A stretch of DNA of 34,317 nucleotides from a bacterium (GTDB taxonomy: Bacteria > Bacillota_I > Bacilli_A > RFN20 > CAG-826): the NCBI GenBank assembly GCA_004561785.1, contig SFUB01000005.1:1-34317 (forward strand). The letters run 5' to 3'. The notes beneath the pieces were generated by a model. The model made no database searches, was not told the DNA's origin, and saw only the letters and a list, made by a program, of their open reading frames with translations. The translations under genes were made by a program, and so were the position numbers. The first letter of the stretch is position 1; each line of letters begins with the position of its first letter. This document shows, piece by piece, positions 26,518 to 34,287 of this stretch.

Positions 26518-27093
26518 ATGGGCAAGAATTCCCCTGATATGAGAATCTGCGTTTTCTGCGGGTCCAGCTTAGGCAAGGACCCTGCCTTCCAAGAACAGGC
26601 CGAGAACCTAGGTAGGCTTTTCGCCGAACTCGGCATCGGCCTCGTTTACGGGGGATCGGACCGAGGCCTCATGGGAAAGGTCTCCGGAGCCTGCTTCGAA
26701 GAAGGCGGGGAAGTCCTCGCCATCGAGCCCTCTTTCTTTTTGGAGTGGGGGGCCACGACGGAGAAGATCACCCGCTTGATTCCGACTTCCACCATGAGCG
26801 AGCGGAAGCAGAAGATGATGGAGCTTTCCGATTCCTTTTTGGCTTTGCCCGGGGGCATTGGGACCCTCGACGAGATTTCCGACGTCGCGACTTGCCTTGG
26901 GCTTGGACAAGCCAAAGGGAAGCTGATCCTATTCAACCTGAATCATTTCTACGACCCTTTCCTAATTCTCCTCAAGCAATATGAGGAGCAGGGATTCTTG
27001 TCCCCGGATTGGAAGGGGCGTCCCATCGTTTGCAATACCTTTGCGGAAATAAAGGAGGCCCTCGAAGGCCTCAGGGAGGAAATCCATGCCTAG
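26518..27093 (+). CDS. LOG-family nucleotide phosphoribohydrolase (TIGR00730)
   Basis: The 191-residue Rossmann protein has CVFCGSS at 11-17, GLVYGGSDRGLMG at 41-53, ERKQKM at 95-100 and the defining PGGIGTLDE at 111-119. LOG proteins hydrolyse nucleoside 5'-monophosphates to free base and ribose 5-phosphate; in plants they activate cytokinin. In bacteria a housekeeping nucleotide-salvage role is likely. ATG 26518 is preferred (AAAGGAAG just upstream) over ATG 26539. It overlaps the kinase gene by 8 bases, starting a tight operon. Confidence 0.9.
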   Translation: MGKNSPDMRICVFCGSSLGKDPAFQEQAENLGRLFAELGIGLVYGGSDRGLMGKVSGACFEEGGEVLAIEPSFFLEWGATTEKITRLIPTSTMSERKQKMMELSDSFLALPGGIGTLDEISDVATCLGLGQAKGKLILFNLNHFYDPFLILLKQYEEQGFLSPDWKGRPIVCNTFAEIKEALEGLREEIHA

Positions 27094-27787
27094 GCTCATT
27101 CTCATCGGCGGGGGCTCTAGCTCCGGCAAAAGCTTTTTGACCCAAGAAGTCATCCGCCGCCTCGGAGGGGAAGGGATCACCCATCTCACTTTGGACGATT
27201 ATTACAAAGACCAATCCTCGATGACCATGGAGGAAAGGCTCAAGGTCAATTACGACCACCCCAGGGCGTTCGACTGGAAGCTCATGCGCGAGCAAGTCGC
27301 CTCCCTGAAGCAAGGCAAAACCATCGCGAAGCCCGTCTATGACTTCGTGGAAAGGACGCGAAGCGACAAAGTGGACATCGTGAAGCCCGATAAGCTCATC
27401 GTCATCGAAGGCATCATGGCCCTGGTGGACAAGCAACTCCGTCAGATGGGCGATCTGCGCGTGTTCATCTCCGCCTCTGCGGAGAGGAGATTCCTCCGCC
27501 GCCTCATCCGCGATTCGGAAACCCGCGGCAGGAGCTTCGAGAACATCGTGCATCAATATTTCTCAACCGTTCAGCCGATGTACGAGGAAGTAGTCAAACC
27601 TTCTTCGAACTACGCCGACCTCGTCATCAACAACGACGGCGTTGAGAATCTGGCCCTTGAAGTCCTGACCCTTTTGTTCCGGAAGGAACTCGACCTCGCG
27701 ACCGCCGGAGAGCCCTCCGCGAACAAAGAAGGGGAGGAATTTCAGGAGGAAGTCCTATCCAAGGTCTTCCAAAAGAGGGGAAAATGA
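27086..27787 (+). CDS. udk: Uridine/cytidine kinase (Udk-like)
   Basis: The 233-residue protein has the Walker A loop GGGSSSGKS at 8-16, the TLDDYYKD motif near 36-43, and a VIEGIMAL block near 108-115, all typical of uridine kinase, which phosphorylates uridine and cytidine to UMP and CMP. The RDSETRGRS segment near 147-155 matches the lid. The C-terminal 25 residues are an acidic extension beyond the usual length. GGGAGGAA precedes the start. It overlaps the LOG gene by 8 bases and the sirtuin gene by 4, so all are co-translated. Confidence 0.88.
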   Translation: MPRLILIGGGSSSGKSFLTQEVIRRLGGEGITHLTLDDYYKDQSSMTMEERLKVNYDHPRAFDWKLMREQVASLKQGKTIAKPVYDFVERTRSDKVDIVKPDKLIVIEGIMALVDKQLRQMGDLRVFISASAERRFLRRLIRDSETRGRSFENIVHQYFSTVQPMYEEVVKPSSNYADLVINNDGVENLALEVLTLLFRKELDLATAGEPSANKEGEEFQEEVLSKVFQKRGK

Positions 27788-28527
27788 ACGGGGTTTATGG
27801 GGCTCGGCTTGCCGCGGCCAAGGAATGGGTCAAAAAAGCCAAAAGGATCGTCTTTCTTGGAGGGGCGGGGGTGTCCACCGGATCTGGAATCTCCGATTTC
27901 CGCTCCGAGAAAGGCCTCTATAACATCCGCTCCAAATATGGCGTCCCTTATGAGCAGATGCTTTCCCATGCTTATTTCAAACAGCACACGGATACTTTCT
28001 ATCGGTTTTATTGGGAAACCATGGTCCATCCGGAGGCAAAGCCCAACTCCGCCCATAAAGCCCTTGCCGATTTTGAGGCGAAAAATCCTTATCGGATCTC
28101 CATCGTCACCCAAAACATCGACGGCCTTCATCAGAAAGCGGGCTCAAAGAGGGTCTATGAAGTCCATGGGACCGTCGCTTCCTATCATTGCCTTGATTGC
28201 GGAAAAGCCTATTCCTTGGATCAAATTCCCCATCACGGGGTGCCTCTTTGCTCTTGCGGGGGCGTTTTGAAGCCCGACGTGGTCTTATATGAAGAGCCTT
28301 TGGACGAAGAAACCCTGCTATCGGCGGTCAATTGCGTGAGATTCGCCGATCTCTTGATCGTCGGCGGCACTTCTTTGCGCGTCCAGCCCGTCGCGTCTTT
28401 GCCGGATTATTTCTCCGGGGGCCGCATCGTCCTCATCAACCAAGAACCCACCTATCTTGATGCGCGGGCGGACGCGATCTTCCGCGAGGACATCGGGCAA
28501 GTCTTGAGCGATCTTTTGGAGGAATAA
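27784..28527 (+). CDS. cobB: Sir2-family NAD-dependent protein deacylase
   Basis: The 247-residue protein has the NAD-binding GAGVSTGSGISDFR at 27-40, TQNIDGLHQKAG at 109-120, catalytic His128 (VHGT), and the zinc site Cys136/Cys139/Cys156/Cys158 (CxxC plus CxC). It should remove acyl groups from lysine using NAD+, releasing nicotinamide and O-acyl-ADP-ribose, in the cytoplasm. It starts in the ATGA overlap with the kinase gene. Whether it prefers acetyl or succinyl groups cannot be told. The pairing with a LOG hydrolase and a nucleoside kinase suggests a link to nucleotide or NAD salvage, which is inference. Confidence 0.92.
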   Translation: MNGVYGARLAAAKEWVKKAKRIVFLGGAGVSTGSGISDFRSEKGLYNIRSKYGVPYEQMLSHAYFKQHTDTFYRFYWETMVHPEAKPNSAHKALADFEAKNPYRISIVTQNIDGLHQKAGSKRVYEVHGTVASYHCLDCGKAYSLDQIPHHGVPLCSCGGVLKPDVVLYEEPLDEETLLSAVNCVRFADLLIVGGTSLRVQPVASLPDYFSGGRIVLINQEPTYLDARADAIFREDIGQVLSDLLEE

Positions 28528-28528
28528 C

Positions 28529-29134
28529 ATGAAACCCGGATATCACCCTTTCCGCCATTTCGCCCTCATCACGAGGCACCGCCACATGGTCATTGCCAAT
28601 GGCTTCCATTGCGGTATCTTCTTCCACTGTTTGAGGCACGACCTTTCGAAATACGGCTTTACCGAATTCTTCACCTCGGCCCATTACTACGTCGGAAATC
28701 GCTCACCCGTGTATGAGGAAAGGCTTCAAAACGGATATTTCAGCCGCGTTTGCCAGCATCACACCAAACGCAACAAGCACCATTGGGAATACTGGACCGA
28801 TTTCTTCTGCGGCCGAATCGTCGTCATGACCATGCCCTGGGTCTATGCGACCGAGACCGTCTGCGACATGCTCTCGGCCTCGAAAAACTACAATCCCAAG
28901 ACCTTTTCGGGGAAGACTACCCTCGAATATTTCGAGAAGCACGCAAAACGCTACTACATGACCAAAGCCACTTACGAATACATCCATTGGTGTTTGGAGC
29001 GATATCGCGATTTAGGCTTCAAAGGCCTGAAGAAGAAAGACACGAAGGCCATGTATGCGAAAATCACCTCCAAATACCCAAAAACCGAGATGATCGATTC
29101 GATGCGCCTTTGCGGTGACATCATCCCCGCCTAG
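28529..29134 (+). CDS. DUF5662 family protein
   Basis: The 201-residue cytoplasmic protein is rich in His and Tyr. HDLSKYGFTEF (37-47) and a QHHTKRNKHHWEYW segment (about 76-89) match the DUF5662 family and look like a metal-binding, HD-like helical site, though activity is not known. GGAGGA precedes ATG 28529, which is one base after the sirtuin stop, so this is the last gene of the LOG-Udk-Sir2 operon. Confidence 0.82.
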   Translation: MKPGYHPFRHFALITRHRHMVIANGFHCGIFFHCLRHDLSKYGFTEFFTSAHYYVGNRSPVYEERLQNGYFSRVCQHHTKRNKHHWEYWTDFFCGRIVVMTMPWVYATETVCDMLSASKNYNPKTFSGKTTLEYFEKHAKRYYMTKATYEYIHWCLERYRDLGFKGLKKKDTKAMYAKITSKYPKTEMIDSMRLCGDIIPA

Positions 29135-29157
29135 GAAGGAAGCCTAAGCTTCCTAGG
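29130..29157. other. Hairpin overlapping the DUF5662 stop codon
   Basis: CCTAGGAAG (29130-29138) pairs perfectly with CTTCCTAGG (29149-29157). An alternative fold AGGAAGC-CTAA-GCTTCCT (29137-29154) shares the bases. No T-run follows, so it is not a canonical terminator; it may protect the 3' end or act as an atypical terminator. Confidence 0.5.
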
Positions 29158-29167
29158 TCTAGATTGA

Positions 29168-29196
29168 TTGCCCAAACCTTCGCCGGGGAATATACT
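29168..29196 (+). promoter_or_regulatory. Promoter of the potassium-uptake operon
   Basis: TTGCCC (29168-29173) and TATACT (29191-29196) are 17 bases apart. Initiation near 29203 would leave a leader of only about 12 bases before ATG 29216. Confidence 0.55.
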
Positions 29197-29215
29197 TCTT
29201 TCCGTTCCAACAAGT

Positions 29216-29629
29216 ATGAGAAACCTTACGATCATCTTAGGGTGCGGGCGACTCGGCTCCTCCATCGCGAATTACTCTTCCCAGATGGGCGAGAACGTCG
29301 TCGTCGTTGATCCCAACAAACTTTCCTTCGAAAAGCTTAACGACGCCTTCTCGGGCATTACCATCGCCAGCGACTCCACCGACATCGATGAGCTCCGCGA
29401 CGCGGGGCTAGAAGACGCGAAGGAGGTCGTCATCACGACCGGCGACGACAACGTGAACCTGTTTTTGGCTTACGTCTGCTGCAAAATCTTCGAAGTCCCC
29501 TATATCTACGTGCGTTTTGATGACCCAGACAAAGGCCTTCTCATCCAAGGCATGCCCATCAAGGCCATCTATCCCTTCCAGCTCTCGCTGGATCGCTTCA
29601 ATTTGCTCAGGGCGGGGGTGGAAAAATGA
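29216..29629 (+). CDS. Short TrkA/KtrA-type RCK_N protein
   Basis: The 137-residue protein consists of one RCK N-terminal Rossmann domain: IILGCGRLGSS nucleotide loop at 5-15, VVVVDPN with the adenosine-binding Asp, and a late VPYIYVRFDDP strand. It lacks the RCK_C (TrkA_C) ligand domain. Such subunits gate K+ channels in response to ATP/ADP or NAD(H). ATG 29216 is chosen because the Rossmann fold starts there; no Shine-Dalgarno is visible and the predicted transcript start is very close. Its stop overlaps the next start (ATGA). Probably it forms a hetero-ring with the next gene product. Confidence 0.85.
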   Translation: MRNLTIILGCGRLGSSIANYSSQMGENVVVVDPNKLSFEKLNDAFSGITIASDSTDIDELRDAGLEDAKEVVITTGDDNVNLFLAYVCCKIFEVPYIYVRFDDPDKGLLIQGMPIKAIYPFQLSLDRFNLLRAGVEK

Positions 29630-30354
29630 AGATCGTCATCGCCGGAGGCGGGCCCCAGGCGGAGTTCATCGTCTCCATGTTCAAGGACAAGAAAAACAAT
29701 CTTATCGTCATCAACCCCTCCAAAGCCGAAGCGGACGTCCTATTGAAGCGTTACCGGGTGCCGGTTTACGTTGGCAAACCCTGGAGAAGGAAAAGCCTCG
29801 AGGAGGCCGACGCCTATAGCGCGGACGCCTTCATCTCCCTTTGCGAGAAAGACACGGATAATTTCGCCACTTGCTTGGCCGCCAAGCAGATCTTCGACGC
29901 CAAAAAGTGCATCTGCGTCGTTTCCAACCCGAAGAACGTCGACATTTACAAGCAAATGGGCATCGACGCGGTCATCTCGGCTTCCTACTTGCTTGGCCAA
30001 TCCGTCCAAAGCGAGACCTCCTTGGCCTCGATGCTGAAGACCCTTTCTTTGGAAAACGACAAGATCACCATGATCGAAGCCGTCGTGCTGTCCAAATACC
30101 GCATCGCCTCCTTGCCCCTTAAGGAATGCCGCTTCCCAAGCTACGTTTCCGTCGCCTGCATCTACCGCAACCCGGACGTCATCATCCCGAAGGGCGACAC
30201 GGTCATCCTCCCCAAAGATAACCTCCTTTTGGTCTGCGCCCCTTCCGATCAGAAGAAGGTGATGAACTTCATCCGCCAGGAAAAGCCGAAAGCCGAAGTC
30301 ATCCTCTCCAAAGTGGTGGACAAGCGGAAGGCCAGGAAAGCGACGAAAGAATGA
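29626..30354 (+). CDS. TrkA/KtrA-type potassium uptake regulatory protein (RCK_N plus RCK_C)
   Basis: The 242-residue protein has an RCK_N Rossmann domain (about 1-130) with VIAGGGPQAEF in place of the canonical GxGxxG, then an RCK_C domain (about 150-220) with KGDTVILPKDNLLLV. A basic tail (KVVDKRKARKATKE) follows. It should bind nucleotide and control the TrkH/KtrB pore encoded downstream. It is coupled by ATGA overlaps on both sides. The glycine loop is less classical than in its upstream partner, so the two subunits may divide nucleotide sensing. Confidence 0.88.
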   Translation: MKIVIAGGGPQAEFIVSMFKDKKNNLIVINPSKAEADVLLKRYRVPVYVGKPWRRKSLEEADAYSADAFISLCEKDTDNFATCLAAKQIFDAKKCICVVSNPKNVDIYKQMGIDAVISASYLLGQSVQSETSLASMLKTLSLENDKITMIEAVVLSKYRIASLPLKECRFPSYVSVACIYRNPDVIIPKGDTVILPKDNLLLVCAPSDQKKVMNFIRQEKPKAEVILSKVVDKRKARKATKE

Positions 30355-32030
30355 AAGAACCCGCAAAATCCATGAAAACGGTCTCCGGGCCCAAGATGGT
30401 CTTTGGCTATCTCGGGATTTTCTTGGTGCTCATCGGCTTTCTGACCGCCTTGCCCTTGGCTTTGCTCCCCTTTTACCCGGAAGAGTCGGTGGGCTGGACC
30501 TATTTCGCCTACCCCGCTTTGGCGGATGTGGCGGTGGGGTTGCTTCTTTATTTCTTTTTCCTCTTCAAGAAAAGAAGGGTCAATTTCGCCCGGAACGAGA
30601 ACAACGCCCTTCTTGTTTTGATTTGGCTCATCGCCGTGCTTTCCGGGGCGTTCCCCTTCTTCTTGGCCTGCTTGTCCGGGAAGATGTCGATGAGTTTCTC
30701 CGAATCCTTCTTCGAAAGCGCCTCGGCCTATTCGACGACCGGGCTTAGCAGTTTCAAGGATTTCGTGGACGGACGCTTCGTCTTCGATTCCGTCCCCGGG
30801 CAATACCATTTCGAAGCCGGCGCGAGCTTCTGCCCGAGGATCTTTTGCTTCCACCGCGCCCAGATGCAATTCGTGGGCGGCGTGGGCTTGGTTTTGCTGC
30901 TCTCGATGGTCCTCGGCGATAGCGGAGGCATGTCTTTGTACGTGGGGGAAGGGCACGGCGACCGCTTGCTCCCAAACCTAAGACGGTCGGCCACGCGCAT
31001 CTTCGGCATTTATCTCCTTTATAACATCGTCGGCGCCTTGGCTTTGTTCTTGGCCGGCATGGAACCTTATGACGCCGTCGTGACTTCGATGTCGGCCCTC
31101 TCCGGCGGAGGCTTCTCGCCTAGGAGCTCGAACATCGCCTTCTATTCCGGGGCTGGGGTCGGCAACGGCTTCTATCCCGCCTCTTCTCTCGCCATCGAGA
31201 TCGTCATGATGCTCTTGGTCATTCTCTCGGGCATCTCCTTCGTCCTGCACACCTTTCTCCTTTCCGGACGCTTCAAGGATTTCTTCAAGGACGATGAGGT
31301 CCGTTTCTTCCTTTCCATGCTTCTATTCGGCTTCTTGGTCTCTCTCTTCGGCGCCATGTTCGAACAGAAGAACGTCTTGGGCAAGGAATTCTTCGACGAT
31401 CTTCCGACGAACATCCGCAACGTCTTGTTTTATGTGGTCTCAGCCGAGACCACGTCCGGCTTCGCGAATACCTCTCTTACCCAGATGACCTCCTTGGGCC
31501 GGCCCCTCCTTTATCTTTGCACCGTGTTGATGCTCATCGGCGGCGGGGCTGGAAGCACCGCCGGCGGCATCAAGCAGTACCGGGTCTTCATCTTGCTGAA
31601 AGACCTATTCTACCGAATCCGCTACCAAAACGCCCCCAGCCGCATCCTCCATCCCCACAATAGCTTCCGTTATGGCCAGGAGAAGGAGCTCGACGAAGCC
31701 ACCGTGAAGGAGGCTTCCCAATATACCGTTTTGTTCCTTGCCGTGTTCGTCTTCTCCGTCGCCTTGCTCTCCTGCTTGCCGGAAATCGATTCGGAGAAGG
31801 CGGCCTACGACGTCGCAAGCGCCATGTCCAATACAGGCTTATCGGTCATTGATTTCGTCTATTACGGCGCGAGGCATCCGGCCTATTACGAAGTCCTTCT
31901 CTGGACGCTGTCTGTTGGGATGCTGCTCGGCAGGCTTGAGATCTTCCCGCTTTTCTACGGCATCTCCAGCGTCGGCGAGGAAATCTCCTACTACTCCAAA
32001 CAAAGGAAAGCCAAACAAAGCTTGGAATGA
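30351..32030 (+). CDS. TrkH/KtrB-family potassium transporter pore subunit
   Basis: The 559-residue membrane protein carries four M1-P-M2 repeats of the SKT superfamily. Filter segments are STTGLS near 127-132, LSGGGFS near 248, TTSGFA near 366 and SNTGLS near 493, each with the K+-coordinating glycine. QFVGGVGLVLL near 180 is a family hallmark. Two extra N-terminal helices (about 18-80) make it TrkH-like in length. It imports K+ (possibly with Na+ or H+) and is gated by the two RCK proteins with which it is translationally coupled. A terminator follows the gene. Confidence 0.93.
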   Translation: MKEPAKSMKTVSGPKMVFGYLGIFLVLIGFLTALPLALLPFYPEESVGWTYFAYPALADVAVGLLLYFFFLFKKRRVNFARNENNALLVLIWLIAVLSGAFPFFLACLSGKMSMSFSESFFESASAYSTTGLSSFKDFVDGRFVFDSVPGQYHFEAGASFCPRIFCFHRAQMQFVGGVGLVLLLSMVLGDSGGMSLYVGEGHGDRLLPNLRRSATRIFGIYLLYNIVGALALFLAGMEPYDAVVTSMSALSGGGFSPRSSNIAFYSGAGVGNGFYPASSLAIEIVMMLLVILSGISFVLHTFLLSGRFKDFFKDDEVRFFLSMLLFGFLVSLFGAMFEQKNVLGKEFFDDLPTNIRNVLFYVVSAETTSGFANTSLTQMTSLGRPLLYLCTVLMLIGGGAGSTAGGIKQYRVFILLKDLFYRIRYQNAPSRILHPHNSFRYGQEKELDEATVKEASQYTVLFLAVFVFSVALLSCLPEIDSEKAAYDVASAMSNTGLSVIDFVYYGARHPAYYEVLLWTLSVGMLLGRLEIFPLFYGISSVGEEISYYSKQRKAKQSLE

Positions 32031-32033
32031 AGC

Positions 32034-32060
32034 AAAGGGGCCGACGCCCCTTTTCTTTTC
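32034..32060 (+). terminator. Intrinsic terminator of the potassium-uptake operon
   Basis: AAAGGGGC (32034-32041) pairs with GCCCCTTT (32046-32053) around a CGAC loop and runs into TTCTTTTC, 4 bases after the TrkH stop. Confidence 0.9.
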
Positions 32061-32111
32061 GCCGATGCCTCTGCCAAAGAGTAAAATGAAAGCGAAAAGA
32101 GGTGCTTTGAC

Positions 32112-32528
32112 ATGATCATCGATCAAATCAAGAAAGCCAATATCGAGGCCATGAAGGCCCATGATTCCAATCGGAGGAACGCCTACGCCATGGTCATCTC
32201 CCGTTATCAGGAGATGAAGACCAATGGATCGGGCAAGGAAGTGGGAGACGCCGAAGTCGTCCGCATCCTTCAGAAGTTCTCCAAAGAGCTCGAAGAAGAA
32301 AAGAAGGGCTATGAAGAAGCCGGGAGAGAGGAATCAGCGAAGAATACCGAAGCCCAGCTAATTGCCATCTCCGCCTTCCTGCCGAAGATGATGGGGGAAG
32401 AGGAGATCAAAGCCATCATCGCCTCCCTTCCTGACAAATCCATGCCTTCCGTCATGAAGCATTTCAAGGAGAACTACGCCGGAAAAGTGGATATGGGGCT
32501 TGTCTCCAAAATCGCCCGTGGTTTATAA
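32112..32528 (+). CDS. GatB/YqeY domain protein
   Basis: The 138-residue protein is a normal-length YqeY-type protein: a charged helical N-terminal part (ANIEAMKAHDSNRRNAY), a central FSKELEEEKKGYEEAGR helix, LIAISAFLPKMM, and a C-terminal GatB-like three-helix bundle with MKHFKENYAGKVDMGLVSKIA. The domain resembles the tRNA-binding tail of GatB; the free-standing protein's role is uncertain. AGAGG lies 9 bases before ATG 32112, and TAAAAT (32082-32087) may be its -10. It is followed by tRNA-Trp. Confidence 0.9.
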   Translation: MIIDQIKKANIEAMKAHDSNRRNAYAMVISRYQEMKTNGSGKEVGDAEVVRILQKFSKELEEEKKGYEEAGREESAKNTEAQLIAISAFLPKMMGEEEIKAIIASLPDKSMPSVMKHFKENYAGKVDMGLVSKIARGL

Positions 32529-32529
32529 T
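32500..32529 (+). promoter_or_regulatory. Promoter for tRNA-Trp inside the YqeY 3' end
   Basis: TTGTCT (32500-32505) and TATAAT (32524-32529) are separated by 18 bases. The -10 covers the YqeY stop codon, and transcription would begin about 20 bases before the tRNA. Confidence 0.55.
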
Positions 32530-32558
32530 TCCCCTCGCCGCTAATCGATTTAGCGCCT

Positions 32559-32632
32559 AGGGGCGTGGTTCAGTGGTAGAACAGAGGTCTCCAAAACCTT
32601 TGATGAGGGTTCGATTCCTTCCGCCCCTGCCA
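32559..32632 (+). tRNA. tRNA-Trp (anticodon CCA)
   Basis: A full cloverleaf is present: acceptor AGGGGCG (32559-32565) with CGCCCCT (32622-32628), D arm GTTC/GAAC, anticodon stem GAGGT/ACCTT with loop CTCCAAA giving anticodon CCA at 32591-32593, a 4-base variable loop, T arm with TTCGATT, discriminator G and an encoded CCA. The CCA anticodon reads UGG only, in line with the TGA stop codons used by neighbouring genes. Confidence 0.97.
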
Positions 32633-32644
32633 TCAGGGATTTAG

Positions 32645-32672
32645 GCGATGTCCAATCGGGCATCGCTTTTTC
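32645..32672 (+). terminator. Intrinsic terminator after tRNA-Trp
   Basis: GCGATG-TCC (32645-32653) pairs with GGG-CATCGC (32658-32666) around an AATC loop, with one G-T pair, followed by TTTTTC. It lies 13 bases after the tRNA. Confidence 0.85.
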
Positions 32673-32673
32673 T

Positions 32674-34098
32674 TCACGCCGCTAGGTTCCCCGGCTGTTT
32701 GTCAAGGCCAGGCAACACCTTGCGGTAAACAAGGCTCAGGCAAATCCCATCGGCGATGTCGGCCAAAATCCAAGAGAAGGGATAGACGCTATAAAGCCAG
32801 AAGACGGTTTTGAAGTAATCCACCCGGAGAATCAAAAGCTCGATCATGGCGATGCGGAAGACGCAGCAGGTGAGCATCGTGACCCACATCGGCGTGGCTG
32901 AGCGCCTTATGCCCCTTAAAGCGGAGGAGCAGATGTCCATGATGCCGTCTAAGGCATAGGTGAAACCGACGATCATGAGGCGTTCCCAGCCGGCCTGCAA
33001 AGAGATCGCGTTGTCCGAATCGACGAAGAGAGAAAGCAGGGCGTCATGGGCGAAGAAGATCAATAAGGAATAAAAAACGTTGAAGAGCAGGTTCCAGGCC
33101 TGGGCGTACCAAAATGCCTTTAGGATATTGTTCTTTTTCCTCGCCCCGTAATTCTGGGCGGTCATGGCGAGGCAAGCCGCCGAGATGGCCTCCACGAAGG
33201 CGTAGCAATAGTTATTGATGGAGTTCGCGGCGATGGCCCCGTCTTCGACGTCGATGGAATTGGGCATGTCTTTCGCGATCGTGTAGAGGGCGCTTTGGAT
33301 AAAGGTGTTGGGCAAAGCGAAGAAGAAGCCCTGCAACCCCGCCGGAAGTCCTAATTTCACGATTTCGACGACGCTGCTGCGGTCGAAGCGGAGCTCTTTG
33401 AAAGAAGCGTGAAGGTATCCCGAATGCTTGCAGAACAAAGGCAAGACGACCAAGATGGCGGAGGCCCCTTCTGAGATGATCGTCGCCCAGGCGACCCCGG
33501 CGACATCGAGTCGGGCGAAGTAGACGAAGACGAAGTCGAACAAGACGTTCAATAAGCCTGCCAGAAACAGAGAAAGGAACGGGGTTGCGCTATTGCCGAC
33601 CGCCCGGTGGATCTGAGCGCCGTAGTTATAAACCATGAGCAATGGGAGGCCCAAAAAATAAATCTGCATGTAGGTGGTCGCATTGTCTAAATAGGCGGCC
33701 TCGGTCTTGATGAGCTCCAAGAAGAAGCGGGAGGAAAAGAAGCCGGCGATTCCGATGACGACCCCGACGACGAGGGAAAAAAGAAGGGAAGTGTGCATGA
33801 CCTTCTGAGCGTGTTCTCTGTTCCCGGCCCCTTTGGCGTTCCCGATGGCTACGTTGGCGCCCAAAGAAAGGGAGGTGAAGACGACCACGATAAGATTGAT
33901 CAAAGACCCGTTCGCGGAGATCGAGCTCGCCGAACTCTGCCCTCCGCCCCAGAAGTGGACCGAGATCAGATCCACGGTGGTATAGAGCAGTTGAAGGATC
34001 GAGGTTAAGGCCATGGGCAAGGCGAACAGACCGATTTTCCAGAAGAGGTTGCCGCTTGTCATGTCCATTTCTTTGACGGATTTGAATGGGTTTTTCAT
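32674..34098 (-). CDS. MATE-family efflux transporter
   Basis: The 474-residue protein has the usual twelve transmembrane helices of MATE antiporters in two similar bundles. The N-terminal block (FWKIGLFALPMALTSILQ, then YTTVDLISV) and the SLSLGANVAIGNAKGAGN segment are family hallmarks. A second-half match lies around AISAACLAMTAQNYGARKK. It should expel drugs or metabolites using Na+ or H+; the substrate cannot be inferred. The start has only a weak CAGGGG site. A good promoter and a perfect dyad lie upstream. Confidence 0.93.
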   Translation of the reverse strand: MKNPFKSVKEMDMTSGNLFWKIGLFALPMALTSILQLLYTTVDLISVHFWGGGQSSASSISANGSLINLIVVVFTSLSLGANVAIGNAKGAGNREHAQKVMHTSLLFSLVVGVVIGIAGFFSSRFFLELIKTEAAYLDNATTYMQIYFLGLPLLMVYNYGAQIHRAVGNSATPFLSLFLAGLLNVLFDFVFVYFARLDVAGVAWATIISEGASAILVVLPLFCKHSGYLHASFKELRFDRSSVVEIVKLGLPAGLQGFFFALPNTFIQSALYTIAKDMPNSIDVEDGAIAANSINNYCYAFVEAISAACLAMTAQNYGARKKNNILKAFWYAQAWNLLFNVFYSLLIFFAHDALLSLFVDSDNAISLQAGWERLMIVGFTYALDGIMDICSSALRGIRRSATPMWVTMLTCCVFRIAMIELLILRVDYFKTVFWLYSVYPFSWILADIADGICLSLVYRKVLPGLDKQPGNLAA

Positions 34099-34130
34099 AA
34101 AAAAGGCCCCTGAATAATTCGGGAACCGTA

Positions 34131-34159
34131 ATCATAGGAGCCTTGAAGACGAGTTTCAA
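34131..34159 (-). promoter_or_regulatory. Promoter of the MATE gene
   Basis: On the minus strand TTGAAA (34159-34154) and TATGAT (34136-34131) are exactly 17 bases apart, giving a leader of about 27 bases before ATG 34098. Confidence 0.7.
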
Positions 34160-34161
34160 TG

Positions 34162-34179
34162 TTTTGTCTAAAGACAAAA
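34162..34179. promoter_or_regulatory. Perfect dyad operator-like site at the MATE promoter
   Basis: TTTTGTCTAAAGACAAAA is an 18-base sequence with perfect 8-base arms and a 2-base centre. It abuts the MATE -35 box (2 bases away). Its size and place fit a MarR- or TetR-type dimer site; the regulator is not identified, although the divergent gene at 34288 could be involved. Confidence 0.6.
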
Positions 34180-34220
34180 AAGATGTTACTTGACAGAATA
34201 ATTGCAACAAACCCCGTGGG

Positions 34221-34251
34221 TTGGACGTCCCCAGCCCCCTTTTCCTATAAT
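34221..34251 (+). promoter_or_regulatory. Promoter of the gene at the window's right end
   Basis: TTGGAC (34221-34226) and a perfect TATAAT (34246-34251) are 19 bases apart, slightly long. The start codon at 34288 follows with AAAGGAGA between. Confidence 0.5.
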
Positions 34252-34287
34252 TTCCTTCCCCGCCGCCCGAAGAAAGGAGACAGATAT

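Noticed and set aside
34190..34195. Perfect TTGACA on the plus strand
   Set aside because: The -10 position reads CCCGTG, so TTGGAC with TATAAT at 34246 was preferred.
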